Below the pieces are notes generated by a model. The model did no database searches. It saw only the letters and a program-made list of their open reading frames with translations, and had not been told where the DNA came from. 64,000 bases of DNA from Hippopus hippopus (taxonomy: Eukaryota > Mollusca > Bivalvia > Cardiida > Cardiidae): NCBI GenBank assembly GCA_946811185.2, contig OX328102.1, positions 48,585,619-48,649,618 of the forward strand. Reading direction: 5' to 3'. Each line of letters begins with the position of its first letter. The first letter of the stretch is position 1. Of the stretch, positions 10,431-20,647 are shown in pieces. Made by a program: the position numbers and the translations under genes.

Positions 10431-10693
10431 TGGTCTGCAACACGTGAAAAGGGGCATTCGGACATTTGCGTAAAGTGTCGGTTCGGATTAGCCTGCGCAG
10501 TCCGCGCAGGCTAATCCGAAACGATACTTTCCGTTTTTATGTAATTTTCTGTTTTTCGCAAGTCACACTTAGCACAAAATATAATGAAATCGTAAAGTGC
10601 CGTCTCAGATTAGCCTGCGCGAAATGCGCAGGCTGATCCGAGACGACACTTTACGCAAATGTCCGAATGCCCCTTTTCGCGTGTTGCATGCCA
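10431..10693. mobile_element. Family B MITE in symporter intron 1
   Basis: Complete, from TGGTCTGCAACACGTGAAAA to TTCGCGTGTTGCATGCCA, inserted 66 bp after exon end. Both internal hairpins are intact (GCCTGCGCAGTCCGCGCAGGC, and GCCTGCGCGAAATGCGCAGGC with one weak pair). Confidence 0.85.
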
Positions 10694-10959
10694 TTATTTC
10701 GTAACCTTATTTGTTACTCTATGGGCTGATCAGAGAATTTCTTTAACCGTTCATTTCACGACCGAGAAATTGTGCAGTAAAACGACTTCAAAGACTTTTA
10801 ATACCTTAACCAAAAGGGTACTATAGAAATTGACATTTCCATTGGGTAGGATACTTGTTGCAAATTCATGGATTCATTTTGACCCGATTGCCTCGCACTC
10901 ACAAAAAGTACACGTTTATCTAGTTTTTGAATAAAAGTGACGTGTTACTAAATGTAGCT

Positions 10960-11325
10960 AATACCCTCATTTTACTGGGCAGCGATTCTACTGCCCTCAT
11001 GGCGATCATGGCGCTTCTTCAAAATTTCCGAATCGCCGCAGAATCGCCGACATGTGCAACATTTTGGGACTCAAGCGTTTCCAGTACGCTTATATCACGC
11101 TTCAATCACGATCCCGCTGCCCTGGTCACGATCCTGCCGCGCTGTTGTTGCCTTTCTATGGCGCTTGAGGTCTCTCCAAGACGCTTCCACTGCGCTTCAA
11201 CTACGGAATGGAATTTGAGGCTTACTACGTTGCTGCTGCGACTTTGCTGCGGTTCTGTTGCGCTTTTGGAACGTTTCGATACAGAATCGGCGCTTTGGCA
11301 GTAGTTGACCATCGGCCTTCGAAGA
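10960..11325 (+). mobile_element. Family F element (GGCGATCATGGCGCTTC type), copy 1
   Basis: Repetitive GC-richer block starting ACCCTCATTTTACTGGGCAG, rich in GCCGC, CGCTTC and GCTGCG motifs. It is mirrored by the block at 12590-12965, whose right end reads ATCGCCGCCCAGTGGAATGG. The overlapping open frames on both strands (68-125 codons) come from this biased sequence. Confidence 0.55.
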
Positions 11326-11344
11326 AAATGGGTCGAATTGCTGC

Positions 11345-11770
11345 AGTAGCTTATACCCCCGTTCCACTGGAGGCGATTCCGCTACGCTTCGAAATTTCGG
11401 TCAAAACGCCGTGAATCGTAGAAGAAACGGCAACAGCGCTGTAGAAACGCCTTGATCGTATCGGAAGCTTCATGATCGCCACTTTAAACTCCCATTCCAC
11501 TGAACGGAGATTCCGTTACGCTTCAAAATTTTGGTCAAAACGCCGCGAAGCGTGGCAGGAACGGCAACAGCGCAGTAGAAACGCTTTGATCGTAGTAAAA
11601 GCGTATCGAAAGCTTCATGATCGCCACTTCACGGCGCTTGTTTTGACCTTGATTAAAATTTACGTAGCGGGATCGCCGTGGGCTCGAAGCGCTACAAAAA
11701 ACGTAGCAAGAAATTTGTGAACGCAGCAGTATCGTAGCGGCAGCGCGAGTAACGTAGCGAAAAAGCAGTG
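11345..11770 (+). mobile_element. Family F element, two tandem partial copies
   Basis: TACCCCCGTTCCACTGGAGG and ACTCCCATTCCACTGAACGG start two adjacent units, each followed by TTCCG(C/T)TACGCTTC and GGTCAAAACGCCG. The inner part (CGTAGTAAAAGCGTATCGAA, GCTTCATGATCGCCACTT) is repeated in reverse at 13690-13925. Confidence 0.55.
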
Positions 11771-11937
11771 CATCGAAACAAAATTAATCTTAAATCTCAG
11801 ACAAGTACGTCACTGTGCCAAATCTTAGAAAAACCTTGTGTGCAGTCTAGAGACACATTTTCAGTCAGATACTCATGAAACGTCATCAGAATGTACATCT
11901 GGATGTAGCCTGGGTTCCAGTCGGCCTGGGGACATTC

Positions 11938-12020
11938 GAAAACCGATCGTAGCGACATCTAGTTTACCCCATCTCACAGTGGGGTAAAGTAGATGTCGTT
12001 GCAATCGGTTTTCGAATGTA
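11938..12020. repeat. Palindrome, ~38-bp arms
   Basis: ACATTCGAAAACCGATCGTA pairs with GCAATCGGTTTTCGAATGTA; the inner stem GACATCTAGTTTACCCCA pairs with TGGGGTAAAGTAGATGTC around a short CTCACAG loop. Probably a solo MITE or hairpin remnant in intron 1. Confidence 0.8.
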
Positions 12021-12589
12021 ACGGACAAAAAATAGATACCGAAATTCCAATAGCCTTGGTTTGATCACTTCCTGCTTGCGAGCCATCTTTGAAAATATCT
12101 TAACGAAATTTCAAACAAGTTATTCACAAAGACTTTTGAGGATAGTTAGAAAGTCTTAATGTATTTTTGATGGCACCGACTGGTCAGAAAAGTCACTAGT
12201 ATATGAAATCACCCCGTTGTACCTGAATAAGTCGAAAAATACGCGAATCCATAGTTATCCACATTGTGACGTCACGCGATAAACAACTCTATAATTAGAT
12301 TATCGGCGCAAATAATAATCATGGAGAGACCCTTGAATGTCCCCAGGCGGTAATAATAACGGAAGCAATAGAATAAATAAGATAGAATAAATAAGAATAG
12401 AATAAATACGATAGCTTGATATGGAGTAATTTTTTAATCATTACCGCCTGGACCCTCGCTAGTCTGGATGACAAGTTCAAAAGTAGGTCAAGTTGGTCAA
12501 AAAGTAGGTCACTTACATATGAGTTTTACATCATTAAAACCAGGATCTCTTCAGCTTTATCAACCATAGATGACTTTACTTTTACTCAG
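12021..12589. other. Intron 1, no exon recognised
   Basis: Includes an AATAAATAAGATAGAATAAA tract near 12370-12410 and a pair of inverted GGCGGTAAT / ATTACCGCC blocks at 12345 and 12439. No symporter-like peptide. Confidence 0.5.
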
Positions 12590-12965
12590 GTGAGCGCTTT
12601 AGGGCCAATGGCCCTCTTGCCTTCGAAAACCGATGTTCAACTGCTGCTATACAGAAACGTTCCAAAAGCGCAATAGAAGCGCAGCTCCTGCGCATTGGTC
12701 GTAGCAAGGTCGCAGCAGCAACGTAGTAAGCCTGAAATCCCGTGCCGTAGTTGGAGCGTAGTTGAAGCGTCTTGAAAGCACCGTAGAAGCACAAAAACGG
12801 CGTGACAGGATCGTGACCAGCGCAGCGAGATCGTAATTGAAGCGTTCGATAAGCATACTGGAAATGATGAGTCCCATAATTTGGCAATTTGGAAGATTTT
12901 GGAGAAGCGCCATGATCGCCATAAGCGCAGTGGGATCGCCGCCCAGTGGAATGGGGGTATTACTT
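12590..12965 (-). mobile_element. Family F element, inverted copy
   Basis: Reverse-oriented relative to 10960-11325, sharing GGCGATCATGGCGCTTCTCC and CGTTGCTGCTGCGACC on the minus strand. Spurious 86-116 codon frames run through it. Confidence 0.55.
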
Positions 12966-13594
12966 CCGCTTGCGGTTATGAACAATACACTCAGCAAAAC
13001 TTATAAGCCGCAACTTTTACGCTGAAATTACCCGTAGACCTGTTTTTTTGCATCACTGTCCAGAAAAAAGACATTTCATTTGGTTAGATTTTTGGCAGAA
13101 CGATTGACCAGTGTAAAAGCATACCTCAGCCAAAGTCTGAAAAGAATTCATTGACTTGTTCTTGTTAAAGGAGCTTATCTAACGTCATTGTACTCAAAAC
13201 TGGAAGTCATTTTTTTTCAAAACTTCATCGTTTGCTCTGATTATATGTTGGTGCTCAAAACAATTTTTATGTTTGTTTTTTTTTTTAATCGCTGACAAAA
13301 TTTCAGTAATTCAAGCTTCTCTTTTTAACCTGTTCTGGCTCATGGACACGATGCATCCGCAACCGATATGTTTCCCTCTCTTTAAAAAGACATGCCTTCT
13401 GTTGGCAGAATCGTTAATCTTTTCATTACAATGCAAAGCCTAACGTCAAGAAATATGTTACAATTTGTTTCCATTCACCTGTCTATTACTTGGTCAAATT
13501 TGCAGGAGAAACAAAAGTGGAGGTTTATAAGTTTTGCTGAGTGTAGATTAACAGAGTTGGATGTTGCTTTTGTTAAGATGCGTTGCACTTACGC

Positions 13595-13925
13595 TACGGC
13601 TACGATATCTGATGCGTTCAAGAATATCTTGCTACGCTTTTACTACTTTTTTTTTGGCGCTTCGAGACCACTGCGATTCCTCTACGTACATTTTGAGAAA
13701 TGTCAAAACAAGCGCCGTGAAGTGGCGATCATGAAGCTTTCGATACGCTTCTACTACGATCACGGCGTTTCTACAGCGCTGTTGCCGTTCCTCCTACGAT
13801 TCGGGGCCTTTATACCAAAACTTCGAAGCGTAGCGGAATCGTCACATAAATGGACGTTTTAAGTGGCGATCATGAAGCTTCCTATACGCTTTTACTACGA
13901 TCAAGGCGTTTCTACTGCGCCTGAG
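13595..13925 (-). mobile_element. Family F element, inverted copy
   Basis: GTGGCGATCATGAAGCTTTC and CGCTTCTACTACGATCACGG repeat, inverted, the segments at 11570-11640. The unit itself is partly tandem (GTGGCGATCATGAAGCTT occurs at 13723 and 13863). Confidence 0.55.
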
Positions 13926-14048
13926 TATCTCATGATTCAGTCGGTTGTCGGACAAAATGGATTTTATGGAGCTATAAATATGTGATCACACGCTTGGTAG
14001 AACCATCACGGAGATGCATTAAAACACCCTTTGCTAGATCTTGGCTCA
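13919..14048 (+). mobile_element. Family A MITE, 3' half only
   Basis: Keeps CATGATTCAGTCGGTTGT through ATCACGGAGATGCATTAAAA and a CCCTTTGCTAGATC end. The 5' half with the hairpin is replaced by family F sequence, so one element broke the other. Confidence 0.6.
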
Positions 14049-14165
14049 AAATAATAGAAAAAAAACGCTTTATATTTTACCGAATGGCAACAATCCGAGA
14101 TTTGACTTAATTGAAGGTATTTGCTTACATTTATAGTGTAGCTTAAATTCCCTTTGATCTTGTTT

Positions 14166-14456
14166 GTTTGGCGTTTAACGCAATTTTTGACATCATTTCA
14201 GTTATATCCCGGTGGCCAGTGCACAAATTCATGCTTTCCTAGAATTTCTGTTACCAGCACTTCGTACAATATTCTTCCATGCCACCGGCTGCTTTCCTAC
14301 ACGATCATCGTAGAAATAACGATCAGCGATGAGAGAGGAATGAATCCTGTCGCGATGGAATTCATCAAACCTCGGAAAGAAATTCGCAGTGCAAGGGATT
14401 CAGCAACCGTTAAACTCCTCCAAGTTTCAAGTCCTGCACGATAGCAACTGCGCTAC
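14166..14456 (-). mobile_element. SINE, inverted (AGCGCAGTTGCTATC head)
   Basis: On the minus strand it starts AGCCCGGTAGCGCAGTTGCT, then a GGACTTGAAACTTGGAGGAG box B-like region, the body (CATCGCTGATCGTTATTTCT), and a tail equivalent to GCGTTAAACGCC. Related in body to the copies at 38952, 46424 and 59866. Confidence 0.6.
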
Positions 14457-14986
14457 CGGGCTAAGCGATTTTCTCTTTCAAAAATAGAAAATGCTGGTTT
14501 TCAAGAATGTTCTCCAAATTCTTCTTTTTCAAGATCGTGAAAACACTGGAAAGTTCAGTAACATGTACTCCATTCACTGCAAGGAAACTTCAAATTAAGA
14601 ACCAATGGCTATGATAAGAAAATGTTGTGTTGGTCTTTCGGCTCCGAAATTATCGCCAAAAACGACTCAAGAAACAGGTACGCCCTTCACTCTTTGTACT
14701 TGTTTGTTCATATGTCTTTGAATTGCAATAAAAAAAAAAGAGAAGAATTTCATGCAATACTCTGGTATTTCAACGTGTTTTCGACACTACATAAAAGTTT
14801 TAGCATGTGTACAGTATTATCTGAATCATTTGTATCGTGGGTTGACAGTAACCGTTTAATACCGATAATTTCGGAGCTGGAAGACCAACACACAATTTTC
14901 TTATCAGAGCCATTGGCTCCCAATATGAAGTTTCCTATACGTGCATTTAAACTGCTCATCTTTCACCATTATTTTTACACTTGCAG

Positions 14987-15103
14987 GCCGGCGTTGCTGG
15001 AACTCTGTGGATGGCAGTTGGCGTATTTGTTAATATCTTGGTGTTTCCAATTTTATCCTTATATCTCAAAACTAGTGCACCAGGTGCAAAGACTTTCCCG
15101 CAA
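14987..15103 (+). CDS. DUR3-like: DUR3-like symporter, exon 2
   Basis: Acceptor TTTTTACACTTGCAG, donor CAA|GTATGT, 39 codons, phase 0 at both ends. Encodes one membrane segment, AGVAGTLWMAVGVFVNILV, followed by a loop LKTSAPGAKTFPQ. It aligns with the family's YGISGPFWYAAGA..KRKAPNAHTFLE region, so the junction with the first exon (..LNSK/AGVAG..) is natural. Longer frames on either strand across it (141 and 185 codons) are shadows. Confidence 0.88.
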
Positions 15104-15374
15104 GTATGTATTTTCTTGTACAAGTATAGTCCATTCGGTTGGTATAAAACTAAAATTTGGCTCAAAATCATCTTTCTAAAATTTGTTTTTGGAGATGTCT
15201 TTGTACCTACTCGAACCCGATTAATTATTACACAAAAATACGGCCTACCACTATTTAGATGCAAGGGATAGAAGGCTAAATTGCTGAAATATACATAAAA
15301 CAAACCTAAATATAAATGGCTAGAAAAATATGAATAACTTTGATGGAATCTTCTATGTATGTATCTCTTTACAG

Positions 15375-16011
15375 ATTGCATACGCTCGATTTGGAAAGGT
15401 AGCCCATGTGGTATTCTGCATTCTCGCCCTCTGTATCAACCTAGCGGTTTCAATGAGTACACTGCTGGCTGGTAGAACAGCAATCAAGGTTCTTTGTAAA
15501 GATGCAAACAATGAGTTCATCTACATGATGTTAGCATTTTTGTTCGGGTCGTACTGCTTGGTTGGAGGCCTTGGCACCGCGTTCTATATGTCTTATATCA
15601 ACACTGCTTTGACCTTCATCTGCTTATCTGTATATGTTCTGTACACGAGCTTCTACCCCTCACCGGGAATTGGAGATATATCGACCGTTGAAAATCTGTA
15701 TAAACACATGTCCTGCCTTAGTGGACCCGACGGTAACTATGACAACAGCTTTTTGACCTTCAGATCAAGGTCAGGTGTGATATACGGAGTGGTCGGCCTA
15801 CTTTTGGCAACGTCAATTAGTTTCTGTGACCAAGCGAACTGGCAAAGTAGGATAGCAGCCAAACCGTCTCAAGGTATCCTAGGCTACCACTTGGCGGCTT
15901 ACCTTTGGTTTGTCCTGCCGGCTACTATGGCCTTCACCTCTACGATGTCCTACATGTCAAAGAGTGTTATAAATGGGACGCACATGCTTAGCGAGGAGGA
16001 GATAGACAACG
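15375..16011 (+). CDS. DUR3-like: DUR3-like symporter, exon 3 (core of the transporter)
   Basis: Largest exon, 212 codons plus one base; acceptor TCTCTTTACAG, donor AACG|GTAAAT (phase 1). It begins IAYARFGKVAHVVFCILALC, matching the family's ARYG..AHIVFLFFALL. At least four hydrophobic segments follow, including LAVSMSTLLAGRTAIKVL, AFLFGSYCLVGGLGTAFYMS and GVIYGVVGLLLATSISF. The conserved family stretch FCDQANWQSRIAAKPSQGI, corresponding to the (D)Q.YWQRA.A motif, lies about two thirds in. The frame runs on past the donor for ten codons to a stop, so splicing is required. Confidence 0.92.
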
Positions 16012-16048
16012 GTAAATCAATTTTTGACATACGTAAATAAGTCATCTA

Positions 16049-16074
16049 CCTATCTATCTATCTATCTATCTATT
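16049..16074. repeat. (CTAT)n microsatellite in intron 3
   Basis: About six CTAT units, 38 bp after the donor. Confidence 0.85.
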
Positions 16075-16566
16075 TTATTGGTGATTAAAAGACTTGAATT
16101 ACTTTTTGTCAGCTCTTAAAAATTTATCACATTTAGGGAATTTTTCGAAAACCACGATTTTGTATTTGTTTGTCATTGTTATATACATGTAAATAATTAT
16201 CGTTCGATATATTTTGTTCAGACGCCCAACAAGCATGACAGCGTGACAGTGGATTATTTTCAGTATTATGATCTACGTGAAGCACTGTGCAATTTTTAAG
16301 AATCTTCATTTCAAAATATTTTCAGTCAAAATTAATCAATATTTCACCCGAATTAATTATTTCCATTTCAAAGATTATCCAATACTGCATATTATTTAGA
16401 GGCACGGTTCTTTTAAAATTCGATTTTATTTTCAAACTTAAACCCTCATGATAAAAGAACATGCCCACAAAGACATACCATTTTCTGTCGTTGTTACGAA
16501 GATAGTAGGGGATATGTATTGTTGACTACGTTGTTAGTGGGAAAAATCTTCCATCGCTGGTTTCAG

Positions 16567-16732
16567 GATATATAGCCCCCTACATACTACAGACGTTACT
16601 GGGACGTACCTGAGGCTATTTGTTCTTGATTATGTTGATGATGGCGCTCATGTCAACGGGCTCGGGGGAAGTGATGTCGGTTTCGTCCATCATCGTATAT
16701 GACATCTATAAAACTGACATAAACCCTTTCAG
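16567..16732 (+). CDS. DUR3-like: DUR3-like symporter, exon 4, with an in-frame TGA
   Basis: Acceptor CTGGTTTCAG, donor TTCAG|GTAAAC (phase 2). Joined to exon 3 it reads GYIAPYILQTLLGRT, then TGA at 16611-16613, then GYLFLIMLMMALMSTGSGEV and MSVSSIIVYDIYKTDINPFR. This is the signature segment of DUR3 proteins (APYAAQALLG..., TSTGSAELIAVSS, YDIYKTYINP). The alignment needs no gap, so the stop sits where the family has a residue, usually Gly. The other two frames also contain stops, and no GT/AG pair would remove the TGA. Either a nonsense allele/pseudogene, a sequencing error, or read-through. Confidence 0.85.
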
Positions 16733-17123
16733 GTAAACATTAAATTTTTATCTACTTTTCACGCTCGTATCCCCTTTATGAGAAAGTTGTCATATTCAAA
16801 TTGCTTAAACCGGCACAGTGTCAGAAATGTGGGGATTTGGAAAAGAGCTGAACCCTGAAAAGGGGTAAGAAAATAAGGCAACCGACATTCGAAAGTTCAA
16901 GTAAACCCTCGATCAAGATAGCTTGTGATATTCAAGATAGGTCAATAAAATCAACAAAAACGAGTGTTCTGGATAGATGGTCAACTGTAATAACCGCTGT
17001 TGAAACAATCGATCAGGTATAACAGAGCAGGACAGAGAGCTGAGCGTAGACAATAGAGTTAGTTGGACAGGAAATATTCAGATAGATGTAATTTCTAAGC
17101 TCTTTCTGTCTGTCTCATTGCAG

Positions 17124-17355
17124 AAAGAACCTCACACCCACTAGCTGTATTCTATGTGGAAAAGAAAGGATAACTCGCATGTCCGAGGAGGATCAGATGA
17201 CAGAATTCTGTAGCTGTCCATCTTCGATTGGCTGTACGAGATGCGAAAATGATATTGCCTCTCGGACGACAAATGACAAAAAAATTAATGTCGAATACAG
17301 CTGTCCGTATCATGGAAAATATAGACGGTACGAAGACAAACTTATGAGATATAAG
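17124..17355 (+). CDS. DUR3-like: DUR3-like symporter, exon 5 (Cys-rich cytoplasmic insert)
   Basis: Acceptor CTGTCTCATTGCAG, donor AAG|GTACCG. 77 codons after the split Arg codon. Unlike its neighbours it is hydrophilic and cysteine-rich: NLTPTSCILCGKE, then FCSCPSSIGCTRCEND, then YSCPYHGKYRRYEDKLMRYK. The spacing is CxxC-x17-CxC-x5-CxxC-x19-CxxH, which could bind a metal ion. It falls in the loop between the INPFR segment and the next membrane helix. Bacterial and plant DUR3 have a much shorter link here; I recall similar inserts in invertebrate homologues but cannot verify it. Confidence 0.85.
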
Positions 17356-17509
17356 GTACCGACAGCCGTTTTTTTTTTTTGTTTGGGTTCCAGAATGAAG
17401 TTTTACCGTTCAGTAAATATTTCTGTCTTTTAATCTTTGAGTGCAAGTATTTCGTAAAATATTTTACATCTTTCTTTTGGTGGAATTAATTATACTATAT
17501 TTACTGGTC

Positions 17510-17774
17510 CAAACTTGCAACACGCGAAAAGGTGCATTCGGACATTTGCGTAAAGTGTCGTCTCGGATTAGCCTGCGCAGTCCGCGCAGGCTAATCCGAG
17601 ACGGCACTTTACGACTACATTAGATTTTGTCCTTTAGTAGACATGTGCAAAACAGAACATTACATAAAAACGGAAAGTATCGTTTCGGATTAGCCTGCGC
17701 GGATTGCGCAGGCTGATCCGAGACGACACCTTACGCAAATGTCCGAATGCCCCTTTTCACGTGTTGCAAGCCAT
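17510..17774. mobile_element. Family B MITE in intron 5
   Basis: Complete copy, 155 bp downstream of exon 5, from ACTTGCAACACGCGAAAAGG to CCTTTTCACGTGTTGCAAGC (inverted ends). Both hairpins intact. Confidence 0.85.
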
Positions 17775-17775
17775 A

Positions 17776-17993
17776 TAAGCCATGTTCTAGGAAGAGGAGT
17801 ATAATACGTCACCGTGATGCATTATACCGAGTAGGTCATCATATTATTATTGTTGATCCATGAAATCCATTACGTCTAACAACCTACTGAGTTATGAGGT
17901 AGACTGGTCCCTCGACATAAAAAAATAATTGACGAACATCAAAAAGTTTCGGCCTAGGTCAGCCTGCACGGACTGCGCACAATGCATAACTCA
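17776..17993 (-). mobile_element. Family A MITE, inverted, abutting the family B copy
   Basis: Starts ATAAGCCATGTTCTAGGAAG and runs to a truncated core GGTCAGCCTGCACGGACTGCGCA, where it stops inside the hairpin. It directly touches the family B element, so one inserted beside the other. Confidence 0.65.
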
Positions 17994-17999
17994 AATTTT

Positions 18000-18480
18000 A
18001 CTTCTTTTTGGACGCAAATATCTAACAAAATATGAAGCAAACTTTACCTCTAAGGCTTTAACGAATTTCGCGAATGTTTTTTTCATGTCACCGTAATTTG
18101 TACCCCTTTATGGTGTAGAGCAAATATTCAACAACTTTGCACATAAGATGATTAATCACATTGTTCCTCAGTGCAAACATTTTTTTTTTTGCATTAAATG
18201 TGACATTGTTAAATCGTAAAACCAGGATATGTATAGTATATGTGCATGAATATTACGACCCGATAGGATAACTATAACAGAAAAATATAGATGAACCTCT
18301 GACTAGCTAATATGCAAATACTTTAGCACAAATCTCGATGTTCCAATTGGTGATTATAACTCATGACAATCATGTTTCTGTCTAAATAAGACCAGCATAT
18401 TATTATTATTATCATTATTATTATTATTATTATCATTATTATCTCTTAAAGATTTGATATGGTAAAACAAATGATAATAA
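18000..18480. other. Intron 5, AT-rich, with (ATT)n
   Basis: Contains a TATTATTATTATCATTATTA tract at 18401-18441 and no exon-like peptide. Confidence 0.6.
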
Positions 18481-18805
18481 ACCAAATGGTTTAGCCAATC
18501 AGAAGTTGTGTTACTTTCAGAAAATCTTGGAGGGAGAATAAGTCAAAGAATATTCTTAAGAATGGTGTGTAAATAGGGGCGCTGAACTGTTTGAAACATG
18601 TAACTGTAAAAAAGAAATACTTTGTCATCATAAAAAACTGTTTCATTGTCATGATAAAGAGATTCAGTTTTTTTCCAAAACAACTTGTTTGCATTTTTGT
18701 TGGCTATGGCTCCCTACAATACAGTAAAACATACTGACCAATTACTGCAGTATCTGAAGCTATAAATAAAAAAGTCCCTTACATCTTCCTGGGGTCATCA
18801 GTGAC

Positions 18806-18876
18806 CCTGCACATTGGATTATACTTTCCACAAGCAATAGCCCTGCACATTGGATTATACTTTCCACAAGGACTGA
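18806..18876. repeat. Two-copy 36-bp tandem duplication
   Basis: CCCTGCACATTGGATTATAC with its downstream TTTCCACAAG occurs at 18806 and again at 18842, without mismatch over 30 bp. The identity points to a recent duplication. Confidence 0.85.
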
Positions 18877-18980
18877 CAGAATAAATGTTCAGAAACAAGA
18901 ACAGGATAAATAGGTTGACAAAATCATGACGGGAAACTTATTCTGATTCAAATTAGAGATGTGGTGAACAATTGTTTGTA

Positions 18981-19174
18981 CTGGAGTTCAATTCCGTTTT
19001 AACAGCTTAGATTATATCACGCCGGTCAGTGCACTTACACATGTGTTTCCTCTCTCACACCAGTACTGACGCAACTTTCTTTCCAAGCCACTGACTGCTT
19101 TCGCAACCGGGTATCAAACCAGCAACAGCATGTAACGATTCAGATACGCTAACCACTGAGCTAACCGGCCGGAT
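18981..19174 (-). mobile_element. tRNA-derived SINE, inverted
   Basis: Minus strand head: GGTTAGCTCAGTGGTTAGCG and box B-like GGTTTGATACCCGG, then a shortened body with CCAGTACTGACGCAACTTTC on the plus strand. It lacks the TCGCCTCTCAC middle block of the copy at 57711. Confidence 0.75.
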
Positions 19175-19575
19175 CTTAAATGTGTGTTATCGAATTTCAT
19201 CCAAATTTGGTATTATGCACTTATGTCATTTAAATGCCGGTTGGTGTCGTTTACGGTTCAAGACCATAACCTTCGATATCTACGAGTATGAAGAGATCTA
19301 AATTTGATTTTTTTCTACTTTTTTATCGAAGGTTATGGCGTTTAAAAAAATCAAAACGTCATTAGCACTGTCATTCTGCCTTACTAGTCTTTACTCTGTT
19401 GCTGTACTACTTGTCTAAACAAAAAGTTGAAGGTTTTCAGCATTCACGATTGGCTGCTATTTGGCGGCAGATTGTTTCTCAAACACATTTTGTTTCACCT
19501 GTAGTTACATTGTACATGTATGTATTACACCATAATTCATGTTGATTATTATTATTTTACAAGGATGTCTTTAAG

Positions 19576-19802
19576 ATTGAGCCGTACTCTGTGAAAAAGG
19601 GTTAAAATTCATCTGCGAATAGTATCGACCTGTGTCGAAACCTTTTCCTTTTGGTCAATTTTCTGTTTGTCCAAGGACCATTCTACCTCAGGAATCAGCT
19701 GATGAGACAAAATGAGTTAAATGGATCCATAGTTATGTGAAGAAGTTCTTACTATAATGCATTACGGAGATGAATTAAGCCCTCCTTTCAGAGCGTGGCT
19801 CA
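19576..19802 (+). mobile_element. Family A MITE, hairpin deleted
   Basis: The usual core is reduced to CGACCTGTGTCGAAACC, so the GC hairpin has been removed precisely while the flanks remain. It ends 68 bp before exon 6. Confidence 0.7.
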
Positions 19803-19870
19803 ATAGTAAGTTGTTCTAGAGTTAACTAGAAGAATAACCAAAATTATTACTACGTGTGTAAATTTCAAAG

Positions 19871-20048
19871 ACTTGGTGTATGGTATGGGTAGTTGTATCT
19901 ATAGTGCCATTTGGACTGCTCATCTCGGAAACACCAGTCAACGTCAACTGGACCAATATGGGTATACCTGTATGGTCCGGCTCATTCCTGATACCATTGT
20001 TCCTCACGATATCTTGGACCAAAGCCACCTCACAAGGTGTCATCTCAG
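19871..20048 (+). CDS. DUR3-like: DUR3-like symporter, exon 6
   Basis: Acceptor AATTTCAAAG (weak pyrimidine tract), donor CAG|GTAAAA (phase 1), 59 codons. Encodes TWCMVWVVVSIVPFGLLI, a membrane segment, then an external-looking loop ETPVNVNWTNMG, then IPVWSGSFLIPLFLTISW and KATSQGVIS. It aligns with the family region GWLYLFMGVLIGSAVVPI..W.+ATT.GAI.G. The antiparallel 73-codon frame is a shadow. Confidence 0.88.
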
Positions 20049-20140
20049 GTAAAACATCATCTCAATGTTTCTGTCTTTTTCACCGAATTTACCGACTCAG
20101 TGACTGTGTGTTGTTCTAAGAAATCAGACCTCCTTTACGT

Positions 20141-20395
20141 GTGGATCTAAGGATGCCTTAAGGGTTACGACCCATAACTCGTCGGTAAATATCGTGTAAC
20201 ATCGACATTTTCGTAAAGGCTATTCGGCCAATCTCGGCAGCTTCCGTCTTTTAATATGAGAGTTAGGGGCCGTAGACTCACTAACTCATCGGTAAATATC
20301 GTGTAACATCGACGTTTTCGTAAAGGCTATTCGGACAATCTCGGCAGCTTCCGTCTTTAAATATGAAAGTGAGGGGCCGTAGACCTTAAACAAAG
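20141..20395. mobile_element. Family G element, two tandem units, in intron 6
   Basis: Each ~115-bp unit carries AACTC(A/G)TCGGTAAATATC, GTGTAACATCGACrTTTTCG and CTCGGCAGCTTCCGTCTTT, closing with GGGGCCGTAGAC. The second unit ends in CTTAAAC. A single unit at 61798-61912 is bounded by TTAAGGTCTGCGGCCCC and GGGGCCGTAGACCTTAA, which shows the inverted termini of the element. Confidence 0.75.
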
Positions 20396-20647
20396 TTATA
20401 GTCTGTTGCATTTTCTCGCAGCCGTTCATAATCGAAATCTAATATTAAAAGGGAAAGTTGACATACGGAAACGTGTATGATTTCACTATTCCATAGCGTT
20501 GTATAATTAAACACTAGCGCTCTCGAAGTTATAATGACCTATTTCTTCCCCTTGACTCAATCATTTCAAAAGTGGTCTGCAGCAAGATGCAAATAGGCTC
20601 CACTCCAGGCTACATTATTTTTTTTTTTGCTTTATCACTGATTTCAG

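Noticed and set aside
13392..13862. 156-codon plus-strand frame
   Set aside because: Second half lies in a family F repeat; first half has no recognisable motif.
14622..15381. Frames of 185 (plus) and 141 (minus) codons
   Set aside because: Overlap exon 2 of the symporter in other frames and show no family resemblance; exon 2 has correct splice sites and conserved peptide.
16611..16613. TGA as selenocysteine codon
   Set aside because: The family has glycine here, not a redox cysteine, and no SECIS-like structure was evident near the stop of the gene.
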